A DNA stretch of 64,000 bases from Limonium bicolor (taxonomy: Eukaryota; Streptophyta; Magnoliopsida; Caryophyllales; Plumbaginaceae): contig CM041778.1 of the NCBI GenBank assembly GCA_023374045.1, positions 92,940,839 to 93,004,838 of the forward strand, written 5' to 3'. Position numbers and translations under genes: made by a program. The notes below the pieces were generated by a model. That model worked only from the letters and a program-made list of their open reading frames with translations, did no database searches and was not told where the DNA came from. Within the stretch, counting starts at the first letter, position 1; every line of letters begins with the position of its first letter. Positions 11,701-24,360 of the stretch are shown here, one piece after another.

Positions 11701-12950
11701 CTCCTCTTGCTTCTTCTTTTCCTCTTCCTCCCTCTTCTCACCGGTTTATAAACCAATTCTAACACTACACCCATAGCAATACACACCATTTCAATACTAA
11801 GCTACCCTAAATTATTTAAGCTTAATGTAGGTTTTAGTGAAAATTGCAACCTCGCAAGGGTGCAAATGAAGCTTGGAGTGGTTCAAGAACAAGATTTCCA
11901 ACTCCTTCAACAAGCCAAAATCGGCTAGAGTGCAAAGAACCAAACAAGGTTTTAGCTTCATTTTCGTTTTGCCCTTGAGGCTAGAAAAACAAAGGAGTTT
12001 CAAGAAGATTTTTACCTTAAAATGACAAGGAGGAAGAGGTGGTTCTAATGGTGGTCTGAAACTCCAAATGCTCCATACCCATGGAGATGAAAGTTGTTGT
12101 TTTCGATTTTTGAAAAGATAGGAATGTAGCTCTTGATGAGAGGATTCCAATGGTGGTATTTTTATATTTTTGGAGAATGTTTGATGGAGTAACAAGGAGA
12201 GAAGTGAGGTTTTGTGTGGTTTTGTTTGTTTCACCATGGATGTCGCATGGGAAAGAAGAAAGGAAAAGAGAGAGGGAGGGAGTGTGCATACGTGAGTGAG
12301 AGGATGAAATGGAGAGAGAGATAAAGTGAGGGTGGGGGTTACTTTATTGTTTTTGTTTGTTTGTAAATAAGAAGGGAGTTAGTGAGTGTGTGAGAGGGGG
12401 AAATAAGGGGGGGCCGGCTGGCACCACTCACCCACACACAATTTTTACTTTTTATTTTAAAGTGGACACATAAGTTTGTGTTATTTATGTTTCTACCCAC
12501 AACTTCCCGTTTTTGACAATTTTTACTAATTCCTCATTTTATTGATTTTTGGCTCTAAAGCTTCACTAATATTTGTTAATGATTATTTAGTTGACCAAAA
12601 CTGTTACGAGTCTATTTGACCCGCTTAAAGACACGTTTTCCCGGTTACCTCGAAAAACGTGCTTTAAGGTTCGTTAGTGATTTTAATCCGTTTTAAGGAT
12701 CCGCTTTCTTCGGGATTTGTTCTCATATATTATTTAGGTCTTATTAAACCTTCAAAATCTATATAGTACTCTAACCGAGGTCTCATACCTCCTATGGTTA
12801 TTTAACGCTTATTTAGCGTTTTCCGCTTTTTAAGCGTTTATTTATTCTTTTGGATTTATTTTTCCTTACCAGTATTAGTTAGGTACCCTTAGGCCCTTAA
12901 ATACGTATTAGATTAATTTTAATCCCTATATTTAAGTTCGGGGTATTTCA
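8775..12950 (-). repeat. 3' LTR of the LARD-like Ty3 element (4176 bp)
   Basis: The boundaries TGTAAC...TATTTCA match the second copy at 18620-22778, and the two are alignable over their whole length. Differences are mainly one- or two-base deletions in this copy plus one extra unit in the hairpin array. ORFs such as 8688-9062 and 9220-9609 are chance frames; the same peptides recur in the other LTR. Confidence 0.92.
10398..10735. repeat. LTR hairpin tandem array, five units
   Basis: Five units of about 65-75 bp each contain a near-palindrome of the form GACCGACCTTGC, then AAGTCCGGTC, then GCAAGGTCGGTC, followed by CATTCCAGTAAGTTAC-like spacers. The arms are about 12 nt. The equivalent array in the other LTR has four units. 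Confidence 0.9.
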
Positions 12951-12963
12951 ATCTACCCCCCTT
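12951..12963 (-). promoter_or_regulatory. polypurine tract of the LARD-like element
   Basis: On the minus strand this reads AAGGGGGGTAGAT directly before the LTR start TGAAATACCCC. It is the expected priming site for plus-strand DNA synthesis. The identical 13-mer precedes the LTR of the chromovirus at 55608-55620. Confidence 0.85.
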
Positions 12964-15900
12964 AGGAACTTTGTCCTCAAAGTTGTTCGAGGTTATGGGT
13001 TTACAATGCTTACTCATTCTTACGTGTCCAATACCAAAGCCATACGTTCTTCCTCCTTACTAATCCCAAATCAGTTACTCAAGGTTTCTCCTTTCCATAC
13101 CATACCAATGTACGATAATTACTCTGATCCGCACTACTACCGACCATCCGGTTCCTCATTACCAAATTTATACATACATACAATGCAAGGCTATCCCCAA
13201 AGCGATGCAATACACATTCCAATCCCGCAGGCGCTCAGGTCCTCTAGACACGGGACTCCTCTATGTCCCGCTGCCCTTGGAATAATGCAACGTAATATAC
13301 TACTATCTTCTCCCGTACCAGCTTCCAACAAATACTTACTCTCCAGTCTAAGAAAATTCTTTTACAACTACTAATTAGAAATCTTTCTAAAGCATACAAC
13401 TCCAAATTCCAATGTGTATTCATTACTTCTATCCTATGTGTGATTCTTGTGACCACTTGAGGAGAGCTTCAAGGATCATTCGACCCTGATGTGATCAGCA
13501 TCAGTGTTGAACTATCTTTCCACCCTAATTTGTGTTCGGTTTCCCTTGATCTGATCAGGATCAAGTTCGACTTCCCACATCAGGTTCAATCAAACAAATA
13601 GTTTAATTGTTTTCATTTTCTATCTTTTTACTCTTTCTAGTCGTAATTACGAATTCATACATCTCCAAAGGATGGAATCAATCCATCAATCATCCTCACT
13701 CTACTTCCCAAATGCTTTACTCCACGGTTTAATCCTAATGCTCATTTCATCAACCTTCACTACTTCCATCCATTACTCACCATCATCTCCTATATTCTAA
13801 CTAAGGAATACTACATTTATTTTAGTTGTCTTCAATTGTTTCAAATATTTTACTTACGATTCCACTACTCATAAACTTCATTCATCTACTATCCTCATTC
13901 ATTTTGTACTACTTCTTCAAAGGTTACAATATTGTGGAGCTCCGTCCACTACTCATTACTTTTCTTTTACTAATACTCTTACATTGGTGTTACAAGATGG
14001 GTATACTCCTCCTATGGTATTTGCATGTCTAATGCCTAATTACCATAATTACAGTGTGAATGAGTACTTATGTTTGTTTAACATAATATCAATCATCAAT
14101 TTGGTTCTCATTTGTGCTATGCACATTATGGTTTATGTGTTTTATTCACAAAACTTACATTAAGCGGTTTTCGCTCTACCCCCCTTAAAAGGGATTACGC
14201 CCACGTAATCTACCATATATTTTTGTTAAACATTGGTTTAATCAGTTCGGGCAAACTGAAGCGTTTAGCTTCACTACAGTATACTATAGAATATGCTCTG
14301 GTCAAAGGGTCTTAACCATACCAACGGTTTAGTCTTTGCACCAAGAGTTCCTATATGAGTTTATTTAACTCATCATTAATTCGGTTCTAGCCTATTAGGC
14401 TTCAAGGCATTAATAGCCATTGTATTATACTCACTAGGTATATTGTCTCCTAGCTAGGGCCCACTAGCTTCTGCTGCGCGACCCTGATAGCTTGGGTTAC
14501 TTACCCTTCGTGTTATCATTAATGTGCTATACATCACCTTCTCATCCGTCTATTATGGGAATAAGGTTTACTGAACAACTGCGGTATTCTTTTACCGTGT
14601 TTGAACTCAACGAGTTAAGATTTATAACCAGCTCTCTGGTAATCTACTGCACACGCTATTTATGCTTCCACGATTATTCATTAAGCTCCTCCGACTTATT
14701 GTCGGGCGAGGTTAAGTCACTACTTAGTTGTAGTACTTCCTCTGTTGTCAATAGCTTCTGAATTATACCAGTTCTCCTGGTTCAGTACAAGTGTTCTTTA
14801 CTTGTATGACCTTGTATTGATATGCGTCGGTCCTAGTGACTTTCTTAAGTCTCCTTTCACCTTTTATTCCATTGGAATTCACATCTGTGACTGTTAGTGT
14901 GTGTTACACTCTTCGTGCTTCTTTGGCCTTAGGCCGCACGGTTTGTTGCTAAGATTGCTTAACTGGCTTATGCCGTGTTTGTGGTGAAAGGGAGGATTTA
15001 CTACGGTTTACATTCTCCGTATCCCTAACCATCTCATTAGATCATTAGCTGAACAAGTGCAATGCCAAAACACTCAGTCATACAGAGTGCAGAGGCGTAA
15101 ACGCTTGACAGTAAGTCACTTATGTGATAGGAAAGAACATTTCTGTGTGTCATCTCATACTTATACTCCGTGTTATTGCTTAACTACTTCCTCATAGCGG
15201 TCGCTTATTGCGCACCGTATTCTTACTCACTGTACAACATTGCTTTTACTGTTTCTGTTACTGTGGTAGTTCCTTTTTACTTAGTGACATTGTCCTTGGC
15301 ACTATTTCCTTATGGTGTAAATACACTAGGAGTTCCCTGTGTTTGTGTGTATGACGGTTGTCGTAGCATACGACAATCTTATTATCTTCCCAATGTGGAG
15401 ATGTCTTATTCCACTTAGGTTTTATGTGTAGGTTAACTTACCTCACATTCTATCATCATTTGTGATACAATTTACCAAGTATCTTGGTTGACCAGGATGA
15501 GATAACTCATCGGGTCATGAGCTCTCTTGAGCGTTAGTCATTCATGGTGTTCAATGTGTGTTCACATTAATTGCTTTGATAATTATTGTCTTTCAGTGCT
15601 GAGCTTTGGTTTAGGCTCTGGCTGTGTAGTTTTGCTTGTATGTATGTTACCAGGACATCCCATGAAACTTCAAGGGTTTTCTGGTCCCGTTCTCCAATTG
15701 GAGGGCATTCTATCACTGACAAGTGAAGGTTCTTGTTGAGGGGTTTGTCTCCACTCATAGGTCTAATGACAAGGTTTGCTATGTTGGTGTTTACACAATG
15801 GTTCACCACATGCTTGAGTACATATGGAGTATGCTTACTCCTTTAAGTCGTAATGGTTTGGAAATCTGATTTCCTTATTCCATCACCCCTTGGCAATATC

Positions 15901-18586
15901 TATTGCGTGGTTTATTGTTCTAGTAAGTGGAAGCCTTTTCTAAGGGTTCACATCATCACCGCATTTGTGATCTTCGGTTGACGAGGGGTACCTTCCCTTG
16001 GGTTTCTCGTAGTGTCCAAGTGTGGACTAGGCCAATGTTGGCGTTATCATGATTCTCATGCCTCTGTGCTACCATTGCTACAGAAGGCATGGCGGTAATT
16101 AAGAACTCCGTCAACTGTATACTAGGCTGATGCTCTAGTGATAGTGACATTGAGTTGGCCATTACTCCAAGCCACTCAGAATGTTGGGTTTGAATTTATG
16201 GTCCAGTTGTTGATTTCTTGTCGTATGAGGCAATATTTCTTGCAAGTCTTGTTAGTAATGGTGCGGGTTTTGCAACCGTTTAAGGTTACACCACGCATCA
16301 GGTTTATGGCCTTAGAGCCATATTGCTGCCAGCTATGCTCTTGCAAGCTGCTTATACATGTTTCCACTCCATGTATACTGTCGTGGGTTGGAGGTATTAT
16401 TGGGCTCCATGGTAAGTCGTGGCATCACGCTTCCGTTCATAGGAGACCTTATTAGGCAAATGATGTTAATAAGTGTCTCTCAGTATCTTAGGGCATTTCC
16501 TGTTAAGTGAAATCCCTTTGGGTCCTAACCGAGTGTTCGTTCTAACTTTCGTGCTTTTATCATGTCGCTGTTGTTCGACTGTTGCAACGCAGACACCCTT
16601 CAAGGATTGCTCCTGAGTGCTGTTGAAGCATGCCGTTACATCCGGCTAATGTTGATGACATGTTGTCCACTGTACCTTCTTGTGGTGTTGTACTTGAGTT
16701 TTCCCCTTTTGGGTCATGACGTCTCCTGTCCTTGGGTAGACTGTTTATGCTTGTTCCTAGTGTTTAAGACTAGGTTTGGTATTCCCTTCAATGATGGAGT
16801 ATACTTGTGGTAATCTTGGGGTTGCTCTTGGGAATTTTGTCCCGTTTGTTGAGCATCGTGGTGTTCACGTTAGGCGATTGCCTTACTGTGTTTAGGCTGG
16901 GTATACCTTCCAGTTGTCATGTATTGTTTGGATTATTTGAGACATATCCAATGTCTATACTTACTAGTATGTGCTCTTGCACTTCCTAGTTCTTATTCCT
17001 CCTCTTCAGATGGGTTCTCTGAGTTCTTTGATACTTGCTCGTCTGAGGTGTCCAGCTGTTCTGATTGAACTCACTCATGGTCCGTAGAACGGAGTTGACT
17101 ACTTCCCGTGTGTCGCACACTACATATATACATACGTGGGGTACCATGTTGATATGTTACCACTTACCCAACTATATGTCGGGCCCGCAAGCTCCTTCGG
17201 AGTGCGGTTGTCCCACATCCCGTAACGGGTATACTCGTAGTGTTCGTCACACGCCTAGGTGAAGTATTCTATTGCCAACTCCTCTTGTATCATCCTATGA
17301 TACTCACCATAATGTTGTTGGTCTGGTTTTAAAATCCAAGGTTTTTAAAAGAGGGTTGTGGTTTTGAAAAGAAAATTTTGGGTTTTAAAACAATGGTTCG
17401 GTGTTAAAAGAAATCTCCCATGGCATAGCCACGTTTGAGGTCTTGACCAAGTCTAGCCTCTCGCTGACTAGTATGTTCTAAATACAGTGGTCGGGCCGTT
17501 AGGCCTTTCCAAGGTTCCATACGTCTGGTTGTTAGGATGTGTGATCCTGTGGTTGTTTCGTTACAGTCACCGTACATTACTATGTACTTGTGACGTGTTA
17601 GTGTCCCTTTACATATCTTCGTCTTTACTGCACTTGCCGTGGCAAGTGCGTGGTACTGGTGGTTTTTGGGTAATCTTATACCAATCTTGGTAGGGTTTCC
17701 ATTTGTGTTTGTTAGTCTTGTTGGCGCTTCCCTCGATCTTATTGATCTATAATTGATATACTCGCTCCTTTAGGTAGCTTCTTGGTGGTCTAGACATGGC
17801 TGTCGTAGATCTGGGTACTCCTCCACTCCTTGGAGGTTCCCGTTCTATTTGGTTTAGCGTCGTTCCTTGTGGCTCATCCCCACACATTTGTGGTGGTTAC
17901 TGAGCCTTCCTCGTTTAGGTACTACGCTTGTAGTCCTATTGGTTTGTATCTCACGGTGGTTCTTGTAGTTGCCTGAGCTTATTGCCCAGGTACTGCAACC
18001 TTAATGGCATTATAGTTTTGGGGTTAACCGCTTCCGACTATGTCCTTAGTCGACTAGCATACCGTTGGTGGCATTATTCAAGTGTCACTATCCCGTAGAC
18101 TTGTGTCTCGGGTTCCGTTACTGCTCCCTTTTCCATTCCGTTGCACGGTGAGTGCTTCTTTCCTGCTGTTGGTTGGCTAGCTAGGTGTCGCGACTGCTAA
18201 GCATGTCACCCCATGCTGTTGTAAGTTGTAGCCTCCTCGTGGTTGGAGTGTTCATCCTACCGCTATTACGTGCGGTGCTGTGGTTCAACCGGGATCCATC
18301 TCCGGGACTTCCAGCTCTTGGAATCTACCATGTGTCGGTTCTTGTTTACCATGTAATTGCTTCACAATTGCCAGATCGGGTTTCCCCGAGTATGAGAAGA
18401 CTTTTCTTCTCTCTGGCGTCCTTTCCCAAGTTATACAGTGGAGTTTGCGGCGGGCGGGACTGGTATTGTAGGTATCCGGTACTCACCGGGAGTTCCTAAC
18501 TAGAATCTCTCTAATGCTATCACTCAGCCCATAGCCCTAAGCTTCTAATTCCTAACTCGGTATTCCTAAGCTCGGTATTTCCAGTC
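12964..18586 (-). other. non-coding interior of the LARD-like element
   Basis: No gag, protease, RT, RNase H or integrase motif could be read in any frame. A second polypurine-like stretch (TCTACCCCCCTT on plus) occurs at 14175-14186. Short palindromes with TGATCA cores are at 13486-13504 and 13545-13565. From about 14.2 to 18.5 kb, where the related chromovirus carries gag-pol, the sequence is unlike gag-pol and of unknown origin. The last 100 bases before the primer site resemble the 5' leader of the chromovirus. Confidence 0.6.
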
Positions 18587-18602
18587 ATCAGAGCGATACT
18601 TC

Positions 18603-18614
18603 GCTCTGATACCA
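18603..18614 (-). promoter_or_regulatory. primer binding site, initiator-Met type
   Basis: On the minus strand this reads TGGTATCAGAGC, the common plant LTR-retrotransposon primer site complementary to initiator methionine tRNA. It starts five bases inside the LTR end. It sits in a 24-nt palindrome at 18587-18610. Confidence 0.9.
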
Positions 18615-18619
18615 CTTTT

Positions 18620-21600
18620 TGTAACACCCCTACCATTAATACATGCTTACCATCCAATCTCCTTACACGTCAGATACACGCAGCGGATGTTTACTTACGT
18701 ACAATGGGTGATACAATGCCGATAGCCACCCACGTGGCTAACAAGGCTACTACTACTGCTTACAGCATCGATCTGATGGACCGGAATCCCGAGTACTACC
18801 CTTCCACAACACATACTCCATTCATCAAACGAATACTACAAGGTTCCATTCAATACTTTACTCCTTCATTAACCATACAATACAAAATACATAACCGAGT
18901 TTACTAGATTCCCAATACCATTACAATGTTTCTTCCAAGTTCATACATACTCACTAAGAGGCTACTTACTACCCGTTCCTCACACGCTACTTACTTCTAA
19001 ATACCAGGGTGTGCCTCCGGTCTCTTCCTTGACCATATTCGTTTCGGGTACCTGCACACTAAAAAATGTCCCCCGAAGGGGTCAGCTTTCGCCGAGCATG
19101 ATAACCGCATACCCCGCGTACTAGTGAGGGTACGCCGACCACTTGGTCGAATACATGCGGTTCGTTTTCATACAAACATACATGCATACATGCTCTTATA
19201 CACGATACAATAATACTCACACAACGTACATACATACAATTCATTTCATACAAGGAATACAATATAAACCAACCAATACATACTTACCTCTTTCCGGATT
19301 ACACATACACATCTCATGCACAATATACAATATTGTTAGCTTCATTGGTCCACCCGGGTTAATCGGGTGGAGATTACTCTTTTACTCGTTACTTCACGCA
19401 TACGCATACATACTCATACATACTTACGGATCCATACTTACTTACTCTTACTCTTACTCAAGTTAAGTCGTCGGGACCTCCGGCCCTGGGGACTACTCCG
19501 TCCCACCTCCGGGATTTACTTGACTCACCAATCCGGGATGCTACCCATTTAAGGGATTTGGGCCGCGGACCAGTTTAAGAGTCAGGATTTGCAGCCAACC
19601 TCTTGTGACTCCGCATCCTCACGCGTGGCCGAAGCTATATCGGACTTCTACTCATTCCGGTTTACTCACTTAAGTTAGGAGTTAGGTAGTTAGGAATTTG
19701 CAGAAGTCAACATTCAAGCCACAATAATACAATACCCATGTACACTTACATACAAATACATTACCATATACAAGTACACTACAAATACGATACACTTCAT
19801 CATCATTCATATGTTTCATGAATTATACAAACTATTGTTCAAGACAAATATCAAGAACAATGTAAACAAGCACAAGTAGGTGCAATATAGTCCGATTCAT
19901 GCATTTATCTTATTAGGTGATCAAATAAGCACACAAATCGGGGTAACCAGATTAGGATACAGGGCATGAAGAAATCATACCTTTCACCGTTGTACTTGTA
20001 TCCCAACGTTCCTCCGATATTCACAATTCAAATCCTATGATATACATACAACCGAATAATTAATCTAACTATCATTAACTTAATTCGGCTACCCTTACGC
20101 TTCCTAACTCATACTTACTAGGTCCTCACATTCTTATACTTACATTTTATTTACTTACTTTTAATTACTTAACAATGGTTTACTTACACATATATGCACG
20201 TATGTATAGGTGGGTATACATATACTAACCATAGTCTTATAGTTTTTTTTTTGTAAGTTTTGACCCGACCGAACTTGCGACCGACCTTGCAAGTTCGGTC
20301 CGAGTCAGTAAGTTACATCGGGTGAAGATTCCAGGGCCGACCGACCTTGCAAGTCCGGTCGCAAGGTCGGTCCATTCCAGTAGCTTACTCGACGGAAATT
20401 TTTCTGGCCGACCGAACTTGCATGTCCGGTCGCAAGTCCGATCGATTCCAGTAGGTTACAGACGGGAGAATTTTTCTGGTTCGACCGAACTTGCAAGTCC
20501 GGTCGCAAGTTCGGTCGGCCCAGTATTTGCATTTTTACTTCTGTTTTCAATCCCATACTTTACCCATTGTTTCTCCAATCTTCTTACATGTAATCTCACA
20601 TGTTTAAACACTACCTAGGCCCTTCAAATTGCCTTAGTTCATCCACCAAATGCTTTACTAAACCCATCAATCCACTTACACAATTTCATCACTTCCCTTC
20701 CACACTTACAACAGTTTTTCATCCTCCAATGCTACAGATTTTTGCTCCTACTTCCCCCATGCATATTCTCATCTCCTAATGCCATTTCCAAAGCCTACAA
20801 TGTATTATCTTACCCTCCAATTCATTCCCAGGCCACTACAATACCTATACCCAAGTTCAACACTCTTGTCACCAATTCTTCCACACTAATTCTTCCTAAC
20901 TTCTCCAATGTATCTCTATACACTTTGTTACAGATTCTGGGTTCTTATTTCCTCCATTACTTCCTCAACTAATGCTACTCCTAGTATCCCAAAATACATC
21001 CGTTCACTTCCTAGTTACATCCCATTAACAAATCATACCCAAATCTGTTACAAGCTACTAAACGCTCCCATTATACTCTCCACATACACCTAGTCACTAC
21101 CTAGGTTGTTTTCTCATCTTGAACACTTAAGTCCTCAAATTCCTAGATAAAATTTGACATAGTCTCCCCTATATTATTAACATTCTCCACATGGTTTCCC
21201 TCACACATTAACATCATCTCACCTGTTTATACACAACATCAATATACAAGCTCCCATACACCTTTACCAATACTAAAACACTACTAAAAATTCCTGCACT
21301 CAACAACCCAATACCCAACTAAGTTTCAATGCATTTTACATGTTTTTCAACGGTTTTAAGCACTTAGATTCTCCTGCACAATACATTACTACACAATACC
21401 ATTTCCATTACTCATTTCAAACTTCTAAAAATCTGTTACATCCATACATATACAAGGCTACATAAGGGTGAGTATCCTTACCTTGTTTCTCTTCTAGTTT
21501 CTTTTCTTCCTCTTGCTTCTTCTTTTCCTCTTCCTCTCCTCTTCTCACCGGTTTATAAACCAATTCTAACACTACACCCATAGCAATACACACCATTTCA

Positions 21601-22778
21601 ATACTAAAGCTACCCTAACATTATTTAAGCTTTAATGTAGGTTTTAGGGTTTAGAAAATTGCATTACCTCGCAAGGGTGCAAATGAAGCTTGGAGTGGTT
21701 CAAGAACAAGATTTCCAACTCCTTCAACAAGCCAAAATCGGCGAGTGCAAAGAACCAAACAAGGTTTTAGCTTCATTTCGTTTGCCCTTGAGGCTAGAAA
21801 AACAAAGGAGTTTCAAGAAGATTTTTTACCTTAAAATGACAAGGAGGAAGAGGTGGTTCTAATGGTGGTCTTGAAACTCCAAATGCTCCATACCCATGGA
21901 GATGAAAGTTGTTGTTTTCGATTTTTGAAAAGATAGGAATGTAGCTCTTGATGAGAGGATTCCAATGGTGGTATTTTTATAATTTTTGGAGAATGTTTGA
22001 TGGAGTAACAAGAGGAGAGAAGTGAGGTTTTGTGTGGTTTTGTTTGTTTCACCATGGATGTCGCATGGAAGAAGGAAGAAAGGAGAAAGAGAGAGGGAGG
22101 GAGTGTGCATACGTGAGTGAGAGGATGAAATGGAGGAGAGAGAGAATAAAGTGAGGGTGGGGGTTACTTTATTGTTTTTGTTTGTTTGTAAATAAGAAGG
22201 GAGTTAGTGAGTGTGTGAGAGGGGGAAATAAGGGGGGGCCGGCTGGCACCACTCACCCACACACAATTTTTACTTTTTATTTTAAAAGTGGACACATAAG
22301 TTTGTGTTATTTATGTTTCTACCCCACAACTTCCCGTTTTTGACAATTTTTACTAATTCCTCATTTTATTGATTTTATTGGCTCTAAAGCTTCACTAATA
22401 TTTATTAATGATTATTTAGTTGACCAAAACTGTTACGAGTCTATTTGACCCGCTTAAAGACACGTTTTCCCGGTTACCTCGAAAAACGTGCTTTAAGGTT
22501 CGTTAGTGATTTTAATCCGTTTTAAGGATCCGCTTTCTTCGGGATTTGTTCTCATATATTATTTAGGTCTTATTAAACCTTCAAAATCTATATAGTACTC
22601 TAACCGAGGTCTCATACCTCCTATGGTTATTTAACGCTTATTTAGCGTTTTCCGCTTTTTAAGCGTTTATTTATTCTTTGGGATTTATTTTCCTTACCAG
22701 TATTAGTTAGGTACCCTTAGGCCCTTAAATACGTATTAGATTAATTTTAATCCCTATATTTAAGTTCGGGGTATTTCA
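18620..22778 (-). repeat. 5' LTR of the LARD-like Ty3 element (4159 bp)
   Basis: The start TGTAACACCCC and end GGGGTATTTCA match the copy at 8775-12950. It carries a four-unit hairpin array. ORFs here (for example 18704-18907, 20322-20618, 22055-21831) repeat the chance frames of the other LTR and are not genes. Confidence 0.92.
20265..20522. repeat. LTR hairpin tandem array, four units
   Basis: The same unit as at 10398-10735, GACCGACCTTGC paired with GCAAGGTCGGTC, but one unit fewer. The missing unit corresponds to the second or third of the other array. Confidence 0.9.
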
Positions 22779-24360
22779 AAACCCATCCAAAAGCTTAATC
22801 TTGTTGCCACCACCACTCATTCGTCTTAACCCTGCTCAATCACTCAAGCCCTCAAACATCCTTCCTAGCGGAGTGCGATGCAACATGAATTCTATGCCCT
22901 TCTCAAGAAAGACACCTGGACACTTATTCCCTCTTCTCTGTCCCAAAATCTTGTCGGTACTAAGTGGTTCTACAGCATCAAATACTACCTGGATGGCACT
23001 GTCGACAGCCTTAAAGCCCATTTGGTAGCTAAGGGATTCACCCAACATCTCAGCTGGGATTTTTCACAAAACCTATAGTCCGGTGGTCGAACCTGTCACC
23101 GTTTCTGATCGTTCTCACCCTTGCTGTCTCCAACAGCTAGCCCCTTCTACAACTGGACATTAACAACGCCTTTCTCCATGGTTCCCTTTATGAGGAAGTC
23201 TATGTTTGTCAACCACCCATCTTTGTCGACCCAGCTAAGCCCCCATCACGTTTTCCATCTTATCAAAGCCTAGTGCGGACTTCGTCTAGTGCCCCGGGCG
23301 ACGGGCGTGGTATACTGAACTCAAAACCTTTCTCCAACAACATGGCTTCAAGCCCTCTGAATCCGAAACCTCCCTATTTATCTACCACCACAAAAACACT
23401 CTCCTCCTCTCGTTTATGTTGACGATATCATCATCACTTGCAACACACCGGCAACCGTCACCACTCTCCTCCAACAACTTCCCCAACGATTTTCTCTCAA
23501 AGATCTCAGCCCCTTGTCCTACTTCCTTGGTGTCAAGGTCGTGCCCTGCTCCAGCGGCCTTTTCCTCTCCTAAAGGAAATATATCACCAACATCCTATAG
23601 AAAATGGGCATGGACAGCTACAGCATCGCCTTCACCCGATCTTCACCTTTACCCCCCTCTTGCGCAGGACTGGCACCCTACTCGAGATCTCATCCAGGTA
23701 TCGTGGTATCATTGGCAACCTCCAATATCTCAGTCTCACTCGACCAGACATTACATTCACCATAAGTCGGTTATGCAAGCACCCACCCAACATCACTTGA
23801 CTGCCCTCAAACGGCTCCTCCACTACCTCGCCAACACCCTCACCCACGGTCTCACCATCCATCCTAACCCAGCCACCACACTCCATGCCTTCTTCAATAT
23901 TGATTGGGCCAGCTATCATGATGACTTCGTTTCACCACTGGTTACATCATCTATCTCGGTACCACGCCTGTCTCCTGGAGCTCTGAAAACAATGAGTTGT
24001 TGCCCGCTCATCCACTGAAGCGGAGTACTGTACCCTTGCTGACACCGCTTCTGAGATTCTGTGGCTCCTCTCCCTGCTCACATAACTTCACGACATGGTC
24101 CACCAGCCCGTTTTGCACTGTGTCAACATGGGCGTCACCTTCTTGTCCTCCAATCCCGTCTTTCACTCCCGCATGAAACTTATCGTCATTGCTTATCACT
24201 TCGTCTGACAAAAGGTTGAAGAGGGTGTTCTTCGTGTTCAAGATGTTTCCTCTAGCGACTAACTAGCAAATATGTTAACCAAACTGAATCTACGTCCACA
24301 ATTCCACTGCAACTTCATCAAGCTTGGCCTCTCCAACTCACCGTTCAGCTTGCGGGTAAT
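22779..24360 (+). pseudogene. Ty1/Copia RT-RNase H remnant
   Basis: Pieces of a Copia polyprotein follow one another on the plus strand in shifting frames. They include a SAMQHEFYALLKKDTWTLIP-type region (about 22875-22935), an AHLVAKGFTQ box (about 23010-23050), a FNNAFLHG-type stretch (about 23160-23185), VYVDDIIIT (about 23413-23440, the RT active site YVDD) and LSYFLGVKV (about 23515-23535). A RNase H and tail region follows, ending near 24355. Stops and frameshifts are numerous, so it is long dead. The motifs suggest an Ale/Retrofit-like lineage, but that is tentative. Gag and integrase are absent; the left side is cut exactly at the Ty3 LTR border at 22778. Confidence 0.82.

Larger units (their letters stand above)
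8775..22778 (-). mobile_element. Ty3-like LTR element without coding region (LARD-like)
   Basis: Two long direct repeats (8775-12950 and 18620-22778) start TGTAACACCCC and end GGGGTATTTCA on the plus strand. A polypurine tract lies next to the left copy and an initiator-Met-type primer site next to the right copy, so the element reads right to left. The 5.7-kb interior has no recognisable gag or pol on either strand. Its ends resemble those of the chromovirus at 51689, which suggests a non-autonomous relative. Flanks at the two sides (CGTTA and AAACC) do not match, so no target duplication is seen. The right side lies in a Copia remnant and the left side does not. Confidence 0.88.

Noticed and set aside
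18185..18499. A 104-codon plus-strand ORF in the LARD-like interior.
   Set aside because: No recognisable domain, opposite to the element's direction, and length is possible by chance.
23632..23919. Minus-strand ORF of 95 codons.
   Set aside because: Antisense shadow of the Copia RNase H region.
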